Of a stretch of 5,944 nucleotides of DNA, positions 1 through 4,439 are shown piece after piece. Position numbers and translations under genes: made by a program. The stretch covers positions 1 to 5,944 of the forward strand of contig JAFTXF010000119.1 in assembly GCA_017461685.1 (NCBI GenBank). Reading direction: 5' to 3'. The stretch comes from Lachnospiraceae bacterium. GTDB lineage: Bacteria; Bacillota; Clostridia; Lachnospirales; Lachnospiraceae. Under the pieces are notes generated by a model. The model saw only the letters and a program-made list of their open reading frames with translations, was not told where the DNA came from and did no database searches. Within the stretch, counting starts at the first letter, position 1; each line of letters opens with the position of its first letter.

Positions 1-29
1 GGACGAATTACGCAGGATATTTTTCAGAG

Positions 30-87
30 TGTACATATCAAAAAACGTAGGCGATGCGGGCATCGCTGAGGATTTTTGATATGTGCA
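30..87. repeat. Nested inverted repeat, possible dispersed intergenic element
   Basis: The outer arms 33-44 and 73-84 are perfect 12-bp complements (ACATATCAAAAA against TTTTTGATATGT). They extend outward through one G-U, one G-C and one T-A pair to 30/87. Inside sits a second GC-rich stem, GCGATG (51-56) against CATCGC (61-66), around a CGGG tetraloop. The A-tract on one side and T-tract on the other lie just outside the inner stem, so on either strand the inner hairpin is followed at about 5-7 nt by five or six U. It could therefore act as a poor bidirectional terminator. The compact two-layer symmetry suggests a REP- or MITE-like intergenic repeat. That it is repeated elsewhere in the genome is inference, since only one copy is in this window. 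Confidence 0.5.
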
Positions 88-138
88 ATCGGGAAAATAG
101 ACAAGCAATTCGGTCCAGTTATTTCGTAACCGATGTAC

Positions 139-152
139 TAGGCAATTGCCTA
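139..152. repeat. 14-bp perfect palindrome
   Basis: TAGGCAATTGCCTA reads identically on both strands. It lies about 170 bp upstream of the promoter of the Rpn-like gene, which is far for a simple operator. It may be part of the same intergenic element as the hairpin at 30-87, or a chance palindrome. No function is assigned. Confidence 0.35.
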
Positions 153-232
153 ATATTGTAGCCGGATGAAAAGCAATTTTTTATTATCATATCACATCTC
201 CCCGGATAAGTCCACTTACAATTCGCTTCAAA

Positions 233-291
233 TAGTACAAATCTTTCCATACTTTCCATAATTAGTGCAAATCTTCTTTAGTGCAATCTTC
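233..291 (+). repeat. Cluster of short direct repeats
   Basis: Three related copies of TAGTRCAAATCTTC occur: TAGTACAAATCTTT at 233-246, TAGTGCAAATCTTC at 263-276 and TAGTGCAATCTTC at 279-291 (one A shorter). Between the first two, CTTTCCATA is repeated exactly in tandem (243-251 and 252-260). The cluster ends about 35 bp before the -35 box of the Rpn-like gene. It could be a regulator binding array, an eroded repeat or simple-sequence drift. The copies are spaced 30 and 16 bp apart, not at a regular helical interval. Confidence 0.4.
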
Positions 292-324
292 AATTATTAT
301 TTCTTTGTAAAACCAATTTTTTTG

Positions 325-353
325 TAGACATTTATCGCATCTTGTGTTATCAT
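325..353 (+). promoter_or_regulatory. Sigma-A promoter of the Rpn-like gene
   Basis: The -35 box is TAGACA (325-330, 5 of 6 to TTGACA). The -10 box is TATCAT (348-353, 5 of 6), the spacer is exactly 17 nt, and a TG pair at 345-346 makes an extended -10. Transcription would start near 360, leaving a 5' untranslated leader of about 50 nt before the ATG at 412. It is the best promoter match I found in the window. Confidence 0.65.
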
Positions 354-411
354 GTCATGCATAGCAAGGTTTTCCGGTCAATTCCTTTCCACATGATAGC
401 GAGGATTGATT

Positions 412-1386
412 ATGGCAGAACAAATTTCACATATCTTTGATAAGGTTTTTAAGAAAATACTTACCTTATCCACTAAATCCGTTATTAATATGATTAACGG
501 ACTTTTTGAAACACATTATCCGGAAAATAGTACGATTACATATAATTGGACTGAATTTATGGACACAGAGCTGCGCCGTACTCTGGCAGATACGATTATT
601 ACCATTAACGGCAGATACAGCTACCATATTGAGGCTCAGCTGGAAAAAGATGATGACATCGTTTTCCGGGTTTTCGAGTATGGTTATCATCATGCCGACC
701 ATATGCGGGCCTCAAGCACAGATTATTATGTACTGCATTTCCCCGAACCAAAGATAATCTATCTATATGCTACAAAAGATATTCCAGATACATATACTCT
801 CCGTCTCGATTTCGGAACACAGGGCTACTTTGACTATCAGGTTCCTGTGCTCAAATATCTTGAGACTACTTTGGATGAGCTGAATCAGAAAAAGCTTATC
901 ATACTTATACCGTTCCAGCTTCTGAAACTGCGTAAACTTTTAGAAAAAAATCGCAGTCCGGAAAATTTACAGGCATTGCAAAACCTTATTCGGCATGATA
1001 TACTTGGTAGTATAGAAACCAATTATGCACTTGGTAATATCAGTATAAATGATGCCTACAGGTTGCAGCGGCTAACCAAGCAGCTCTACAACTACATCTA
1101 TGCACATTATGCTGAGATGAAGGAGTTGAACGATATGACAGATGAATCTTTATTACTGGACATCGATATTATTGAAAAACAGTATGAGAAGGCATTAGCC
1201 GAAATGGAATCCGCTTTGGCCGAAAAGGTGTCTGCTTTGGCTGAGAAAGATTCTGCTTTGGCCGAGAAAGATTCTGCTTTAGCTGAAAAAGATTCTGCTT
1301 TGGCTGAGAAAGATTCTGCTTTGGCTGAGAAAGATTCTGAAATCGAATCTCTCAAAGCCGAAATTGAGAAATTGAAACAACGTTAA
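412..1386 (+). CDS. Rpn-like PD-(D/E)XK nuclease/putative transposase with heptad-repeat C terminus
   Basis: This encodes 324 residues from the ATG at 412, chosen because GAGG (401-404) sits 7 nt upstream; an in-frame TTG at 406 is too close to that site. The N-terminal two thirds resembles the Rpn / PDDEXK_2 family: an early FDKVFKKIL segment, an Asp in ADTIITI (residue 60), and HIEAQ with Glu74 and Gln76. D-(13)-ExQ is the expected PD-(D/E)XK active site. Around residues 160-180 comes the LIPFQLLKLRKLL segment also familiar from the family. From residue 261 the protein changes to seven LAEKDSA-type heptads (261-309) and a closing helix with I-x2-L-x3-I-x2-L spacing. Family members are DNA endonucleases linked to RecA-independent recombination and, in E. 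coli, to phage defence; a role here is inferred. Residue 242 is a Met with its own ribosome site, possibly a second product. It could also be an inactive relative. Confidence 0.75.
   Translation: MAEQISHIFDKVFKKILTLSTKSVINMINGLFETHYPENSTITYNWTEFMDTELRRTLADTIITINGRYSYHIEAQLEKDDDIVFRVFEYGYHHADHMRASSTDYYVLHFPEPKIIYLYATKDIPDTYTLRLDFGTQGYFDYQVPVLKYLETTLDELNQKKLIILIPFQLLKLRKLLEKNRSPENLQALQNLIRHDILGSIETNYALGNISINDAYRLQRLTKQLYNYIYAHYAEMKELNDMTDESLLLDIDIIEKQYEKALAEMESALAEKVSALAEKDSALAEKDSALAEKDSALAEKDSALAEKDSEIESLKAEIEKLKQR
1120..1125 (+). promoter_or_regulatory. Internal Shine-Dalgarno before in-frame ATG 1135
   Basis: AAGGAG lies 9 nt before an ATG at 1135-1137 that is in frame with the Rpn-like gene. 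This match is stronger than the GAGG of the gene's own start. The hexamer falls exactly on Lys-Glu codons (AAG GAG), so it can also arise by chance. A -10-like TATAAAT lies at 1044-1050, but I see no acceptable -35 for it, so a separate internal promoter is not supported. Confidence 0.45.
1135..1386 (+). CDS. Possible intragenic C-terminal product of the Rpn-like gene
   Basis: Starting at ATG 1135 in the same frame as the Rpn-like gene, this would encode 83 residues: a short leader (MTDESLLLDIDIIEKQ) followed by the whole heptad-repeat helix to the shared stop. It contains none of the nuclease residues. The ribosome site upstream (1120-1125) is good. Known biology: E. coli rpn genes encode small C-terminal proteins from internal starts that associate with the full-length nuclease and block its toxicity. 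By analogy, this peptide could pair through the helix with the full-length protein. That is inference; the E. coli C-terminal domains are not obviously similar to this repeat helix. Confidence 0.35.
   Translation: MTDESLLLDIDIIEKQYEKALAEMESALAEKVSALAEKDSALAEKDSALAEKDSALAEKDSALAEKDSEIESLKAEIEKLKQR
1192..1338 (+). repeat. Seven in-frame 21-bp tandem repeats
   Basis: Seven contiguous 21-bp units begin at 1192, 1213, 1234, 1255, 1276, 1297 and 1318. Each encodes A-L-A-E-K-D-S or a variant; the first two read ALAEMES and ALAEKVS. Units 3, 6 and 7 are identical in DNA, unit 4 differs by one base and unit 5 by two, both silently, while units 1 and 2 are more diverged. That pattern fits outward expansion from an older 5' end. 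Because the unit is a multiple of three, copy-number change preserves the frame and only lengthens or shortens the helix. The Leu falls in phase with the a positions of the closing heptads, with Lys at d, so a classical tight coiled coil is not certain. Confidence 0.9.
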
Positions 1387-1394
1387 CCTATATG
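1364..1394 (+). promoter_or_regulatory. Weak candidate promoter for the DUF6062 gene
   Basis: TTGAGA (1364-1369, 5 of 6) and TATATG (1389-1394, 4 of 6) are separated by 19 nt, longer than ideal. A second TTGACC at 1399-1404 has no -10 partner. Any promoter for the downstream gene must lie before the hairpin at 1423-1461, because only a few bases separate that stem from the Shine-Dalgarno. Read-through from the Rpn-like gene is equally possible. Confidence 0.2.
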
Positions 1395-1422
1395 TGAATT
1401 GACCTAAAACTTTGCATACAGA

Positions 1423-1461
1423 AAAGTCTGAGCTTACTTCCACAAGCAAAGCTCAGACTTT
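1423..1461 (+). terminator. 13-bp hairpin between the Rpn-like and DUF6062 genes
   Basis: AAAGTCTGAGCTT (1423-1435) and AAGCTCAGACTTT (1449-1461) are perfect complements around a 13-nt loop. The stem is strong, but no real U-tract follows (TTT belongs to the stem, then CATTGAGG), so it is a poor intrinsic terminator. The GAGG of the next gene begins 5 nt after the stem, within the footprint of an initiating ribosome. It may act as a partial terminator, a 3'-end stabiliser for the upstream message, or a structure limiting initiation of the DUF6062 gene. Confidence 0.5.
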
Positions 1462-1475
1462 CATTGAGGTACTTT

Positions 1476-2234
1476 ATGAAAGAAAAATTATATACCATTC
1501 CTCTTAACGACGCTGTCAATGCTTTAGATGAATGTCCTTTTTGTTTTATCGAGAGGAAGTTAGAACAAGACACGTTAGATTTCGTACTTGGCAACAGTTC
1601 CTCTTATATGGAAAGCGATATTCGGGAAGACACTGACAATGCAGGTTTTTGCCGGGCTCATTTCCAGAAAATGTTTGATTACGGCAACACTTTGGGTAAT
1701 GCCTGGATTTTAAAAACTCATTACGCACGCAAGCAAAAAGAACTGCTGGCAGCCTTTAAAGCACACGCTCCTTCCAAGGGCAGTTTTAAGCTTTTCGGCA
1801 AGCAACCGGAAGCTGATAATCCCCTTGTAGACTGGTTACGAAAAGAAAAAACTTCCTGCTACATATGCAATAAATTTCAAACAACTTATGACCGCTACAT
1901 GGACACCTTTTTTTACATGTACACAACTGACGGTGACTTCCGCAAGCGTATTCTGGACAGCAAAGGATTTTGCCTCACTCATTTTGGAGATTTATGTGCT
2001 GCAGCAGACAGCCGCCTGAAAGAAAAGGAACTGACTTTATTTTATCAGGATATGGAGAAATTGATGACCGACAATATGGCCAGACTTCACGAGGATGTCT
2101 CCTGGCTTATCGAGAAATTTGACTACCGCAACAAGGATGCAGACTGGAAGCAGTCCAAGGACGCCATACAGCGCGGTATGCAGAAGCTAAAGGGCGGTTA
2201 TCCTGCTGACGGTCCTTACAAACCAAAGCTATGA
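1476..2234 (+). CDS. DUF6062 family protein with two CxxC/CxxH modules
   Basis: This encodes 252 residues of unknown function. The start is ATG 1476, with GAGG (1466-1469) 6 nt upstream; an in-frame TTG at 1464 overlaps that site and is rejected. The opening MKEKLYTIPLNDA and the CPFC that follows match what I recall of DUF6062, a family common in Clostridia. Two similar modules are visible: Cys20-x2-Cys23 with Cys59-x2-His62 (GFCRAHF), and Cys128-x2-Cys131 with Cys166-x2-His169 (GFCLTHF). The gaps between the CxxC and CxxH parts are 35 and 34 residues. Each module could hold a metal, most likely zinc, in a CCCH site; this is inferred from geometry. There is no signal peptide or membrane segment, so it should be cytoplasmic. 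The C terminus is Lys/Gly/Pro-rich. No enzyme motif is seen. Confidence 0.8.
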   Translation: MKEKLYTIPLNDAVNALDECPFCFIERKLEQDTLDFVLGNSSSYMESDIREDTDNAGFCRAHFQKMFDYGNTLGNAWILKTHYARKQKELLAAFKAHAPSKGSFKLFGKQPEADNPLVDWLRKEKTSCYICNKFQTTYDRYMDTFFYMYTTDGDFRKRILDSKGFCLTHFGDLCAAADSRLKEKELTLFYQDMEKLMTDNMARLHEDVSWLIEKFDYRNKDADWKQSKDAIQRGMQKLKGGYPADGPYKPKL

Positions 2235-2286
2235 TGGCCATCGTTGACAATGGATACCTCATATTTCACGCAGCATGCTTTCTTTA

Positions 2287-2316
2287 TTGTATGCTTAATC
2301 ATATTGTGAATAAAAT
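2287..2316 (+). promoter_or_regulatory. Candidate promoter of the LEA/YtxH-like gene
   Basis: TTGTAT (2287-2292) and TAAAAT (2311-2316, 5 of 6) are 18 nt apart in an AT-rich gap. An alternative -10, TATTAT at 2339-2344, has no good -35. A perfect TTGACA at 2244-2249 has no -10 at usable distance. The 146-bp gap after the DUF6062 gene contains no convincing terminator, so some read-through is possible. Confidence 0.3.
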
Positions 2317-2380
2317 TCTTTTATTTTTGTAAAAATAGTATTATTGCAGTAACACTTCACACAGAAAGGACGTATTGACT

Positions 2381-2854
2381 ATGAAAAAATTCACCAAATG
2401 TGTAATCAAATTAGCGGCTCTTGGTGCCGCTGTAGGCGGTGCATTCGTCTATCTCAAAAACAAAGGTTATATTACTGTATCAACGGGACACGAAGATGAA
2501 GATTATGATGATTTTTCCTGCCCGGACAGCGAAGGCAGCGAACGTACTTACATTAATGTAGATACTGACGCCATGAAAGCCAAAGCCAAAGAAATGGCTC
2601 AGGACGTTAAAACCAAGGCCAATGACCTGGCATGCACTTGCAAAGAGAAAACTGCCGAATTTGCAGAAAAAGCCCAGGACGCCTGCGAAGACCTTGCTGA
2701 AGAAATCAAGGATAAGGCAGAAGATGCTTACGACGAAGCCAAGAAAATGGCCGGCACTGCCAAAGATAATATTGCTTCCTCTATCGAAAAGGCGTGGTAC
2801 CATGCCGGTGAACAGGCCGAAAAGGTAGAAGAATTTTTCAATGATGAAGATTAG
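2381..2854 (+). CDS. Small membrane-anchored protein with 11-residue repeat helix (LEA/YtxH-like)
   Basis: This encodes 157 residues. ATG 2381 is chosen over an in-frame TTG at 2375 because AAAGGA (2365-2370) is only 4 nt from the TTG. Residues 1-6 are basic (MKKFTK) and 8-25 form one short hydrophobic, Gly/Ala-rich membrane segment. Residues 37-54 are acidic and probably disordered. Residues 65-152 can be laid out as eight consecutive 11-residue units, for example MKAKAKEMAQD, VKTKANDLACT and IKDKAEDAYDE, with hydrophobic or Ala residues at positions 1, 5, 8 and 9. This is the hendecad pattern of group-3 LEA and YtxH-type amphipathic helices, often tied to stress or surface association with membranes. 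Five Cys are present (7, 48, 85, 87, 102) but no lipobox, so it is not a lipoprotein. Function and membrane side are not determined. It probably has its own promoter. Confidence 0.7.
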   Translation: MKKFTKCVIKLAALGAAVGGAFVYLKNKGYITVSTGHEDEDYDDFSCPDSEGSERTYINVDTDAMKAKAKEMAQDVKTKANDLACTCKEKTAEFAEKAQDACEDLAEEIKDKAEDAYDEAKKMAGTAKDNIASSIEKAWYHAGEQAEKVEEFFNDED

Positions 2855-2892
2855 ATGATATCACTATTATATCTTTCAGTTTATTAATTCAG

Positions 2893-2932
2893 AAAAGCTG
2901 CCGGGATTTTGAATATCCGCTGCAGCTTTTTT
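2893..2932. terminator. Bidirectional intrinsic terminator
   Basis: AAAAGCTGC (2893-2901) pairs with GCAGCTTTT (2922-2930). An inner GGAT/ATCC pairing is also possible, and T residues run from 2927 to 2932. On the minus strand the same stem ends in four U. It lies 38 nt after the stop of the LEA/YtxH-like gene and 7 nt after the stop of the convergent MocR-type gene, so it can serve both. Confidence 0.85.
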
Positions 2933-2939
2933 ATTTGAA

Positions 2940-4328
2940 TCATAAATATACTTTTGCCAGTAAATCCAGCCCTTCCTTCATCTGCTTCAAGCTCAGTCCT
3001 CCGAAGCCAAGCAATATTGTTCGATACTCTTCCTCGGCGATACCGTTCCCCTGACTCATACCGTACACTTTCACTCCTACGCTTCCTGCCAATTCGATCA
3101 GTTCTGCTTCGGTCCTCTCGTCCTTAGATTTCAGTGTCAGGTACGTTCCTGCATTCTCACCTTGTATCACAAATTTTTTACGGAAAGGCTTAAGTAACTG
3201 CAGCATTTCATCATGCTTCATCCGATAGGTTTTACGCATGCGGTTTAAGTGCCTTTCAAAATGTCCCTCTTCCATAAATTGCTGTAAAATCCGCTGGTCA
3301 ATACGTGACACAGTAGAGGAAAAGAACCGGTACTGCTCATTATATATCTGTAAAAGCGGCTTGGGCAGCGCCATAAAACTAATTCGGATAGCAGGTGCAA
3401 TAGCCTTGCTGAAGGTTCCCAGGTAAATAACTTTGTCGTGCCTGTCGATAGACTGCAGACACGGGATGGGCTTGCCTTTGTATCGAAACTCACTGTCGTG
3501 GTCATCCTCGATAATAAATCGCTCTTCTTTCTCGGCTGCCCATTTTAACAGTTCCTGCCTTCTGCCGATAGGCATAATAATCCCTGTAGGATACTGATGG
3601 GACGGCATCACATAAGCAATCTCTGCACCACTTTCCCGCAAACTCCCCACGTCCATGCCTGACTTATCCATTGGGATACGGCTGATTTCATAGGCAAAAG
3701 ACTGAAAGCTGCGATAGGCCTTACTGTAAGTAGGTTTTTCCAAAGCAATCTTTCTATGTCTGCCCAAAAGCTTCTCCAACAGCATAAATAAATACTCATT
3801 TCCTGCGCCGATGATCAACTGCTCGGGACTGATATTGGCACCTCTGGAAGCATGCAAATATCTGGAAACAGTCTGTCTCAGTTCCCAATCCCCCTGGGGG
3901 TCTCCCAAAGCAAACAGACTGCCGTTGTCATCAGACAATATGGCCTTATTTAATTTGCGCCAGGTTCCAAAAGGAAATACGCCCATATCAATGGCACCTG
4001 TGGAAAAATCCACCAGAAATTTTTCCTCCGCATTTTCTACCGGTGCACATTCTCTGAGACCGGTGTGAAAACCATACAATTCCTCCACCTGTCCCACATA
4101 ATATCCACTGCCGGGTCTGGCTTCCAGATACCCCTCACTCACCAACTGCTCATAGGCAAGATCTACCGTCGAGCGACTGACCTGCAAATTACCAGCCAAA
4201 ATACGCGTAGAGGGAAGCTTCTCACCTTTTAGAAGCCTCCCTCCCCTTATTTCGGACTTGATATATTCATAAATCTGCACATAAAGACGCTTGCCGCCTT
4301 CTGTGTCTAAACGAATCATCATATCCAT
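2940..4328 (-). CDS. MocR/GabR-type transcriptional regulator (GntR wHTH plus aminotransferase-like domain)
   Basis: This encodes 462 residues, full length for the family. ATG 4328 is chosen because GGGGAG (minus strand, 4340-4335) is 6 nt upstream; Met3 and Met4 are further away. Residues 10-78 are a GntR winged helix (LYVQIYEYIKSEI, LPSTRILAGNLQVSRSTV, RPGSGYYV). After a linker, residues 105-462 form a fold-type I aminotransferase-like domain: GDPQGDWELR (142-151), IIGAGNEYLF, PSHQYPTG (242-249), EDDHDSEFRY (274-283) and the PLP-lysine motif TFSK with Lys308. Asp275, 33 residues before Lys308, should contact the pyridine nitrogen. His277 stands where EDDYDSEF proteins have Tyr. Such proteins bind PLP, sense an amine or amino acid (or PLP itself) and control nearby genes; the target cannot be named. 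It lies downstream of glnS on the same strand and converges on the LEA-like gene. Confidence 0.93.
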   Translation of the reverse strand: MDMMIRLDTEGGKRLYVQIYEYIKSEIRGGRLLKGEKLPSTRILAGNLQVSRSTVDLAYEQLVSEGYLEARPGSGYYVGQVEELYGFHTGLRECAPVENAEEKFLVDFSTGAIDMGVFPFGTWRKLNKAILSDDNGSLFALGDPQGDWELRQTVSRYLHASRGANISPEQLIIGAGNEYLFMLLEKLLGRHRKIALEKPTYSKAYRSFQSFAYEISRIPMDKSGMDVGSLRESGAEIAYVMPSHQYPTGIIMPIGRRQELLKWAAEKEERFIIEDDHDSEFRYKGKPIPCLQSIDRHDKVIYLGTFSKAIAPAIRISFMALPKPLLQIYNEQYRFFSSTVSRIDQRILQQFMEEGHFERHLNRMRKTYRMKHDEMLQLLKPFRKKFVIQGENAGTYLTLKSKDERTEAELIELAGSVGVKVYGMSQGNGIAEEEYRTILLGFGGLSLKQMKEGLDLLAKVYL

Positions 4329-4358
4329 ATTATTCTCCCCAACTATAGACAGATATGC

Positions 4359-4396
4359 TTTGTAACTTCCTTCCGAATTGCTTGTTTACTTACAAA
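4359..4396 (-). promoter_or_regulatory. Inverted repeat in the leader of the MocR-type gene, possible operator
   Basis: TTTGTAA (4359-4365) and TTACAAA (4390-4396) are exact 7-bp complements separated by 24 nt. One arm overlaps the expected transcription start just downstream of the TATAAT, and the other is in the leader. MocR-type regulators often control their own gene, so this could be an operator. The wide spacing and AT-rich composition keep confidence low. Confidence 0.25.
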
Positions 4397-4401
4397 ATAG
4401 C

Positions 4402-4430
4402 ATTATATACCCGTCCTGTCGCAATCATCA
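4402..4430 (-). promoter_or_regulatory. Candidate promoter of the MocR-type gene
   Basis: A perfect TATAAT lies on the minus strand (plus coordinates 4402-4407), about 75 nt upstream of the ATG. The hexamer 17 nt further upstream (4425-4430, TGATGA) is a poor -35, so an activator may be needed or the site may be weak. I see no intrinsic terminator between glnS and this gene, so read-through from glnS is possible. Confidence 0.45.
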
Positions 4431-4439
4431 TTGTTGGAA

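Larger units (their letters stand above)
1..411. other. Intergenic region upstream of the Rpn-like gene
   Basis: No convincing gene lies in this stretch. Short open frames at the left edge, such as plus-strand 2-79 ending in TGA and a minus-strand frame from an ATG at 63, lack Shine-Dalgarno sites and overlap a large hairpin, so I read them as incidental. A gene ending left of the window cannot be excluded. The stretch holds a nested hairpin (30-87), a 14-bp palindrome (139-152), a cluster of short direct repeats (233-291) and a sigma-A promoter (325-353). It becomes strongly AT-rich from about 180 onward. Confidence 0.7.

Noticed and set aside
1..79. Short open frames at the left edge: plus strand 2-79, and minus strand from an ATG at 63
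   Set aside because: Neither has a Shine-Dalgarno site, both overlap the perfect hairpin, and neither shows a family pattern. A gene tail from the left remains possible but cannot be supported.
101..113. ACAAGCAATTCGG at 101-113 also occurs on the minus strand at 4385-4373 upstream of the MocR-type gene
   Set aside because: One shared 13-mer between strands is about what chance allows in 6 kb, and the flanks do not match.
1192..1338. CRISPR-like reading of the regular repeats
   Set aside because: The units are contiguous with no spacers and in frame with a gene, so they are a coding tandem repeat.
1107..1355. Minus-strand open frame with a repeated SFSAKAE pattern
   Set aside because: It is the antisense image of the 21-bp repeats in the Rpn-like gene, with no independent start signals.
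2233..2242. GATGGCCATC palindrome overlapping the DUF6062 stop, next to a perfect TTGACA
   Set aside because: A 10-bp palindrome is common by chance, and the TTGACA has no -10 at 16-18 nt.
2272..2295. AGCAT/ATGCT inverted repeat after the DUF6062 gene as a terminator
   Set aside because: Only 5 bp of stem with a 14-nt loop and no U-tract follow, which is too weak for an intrinsic terminator.
2480..2803. 107-residue minus-strand open frame opposite the LEA-like gene
   Set aside because: It arises from the biased Lys/Ala/Glu codons of the plus-strand repeats, has no ribosome site, and its Phe-rich translation is the expected antisense shadow.
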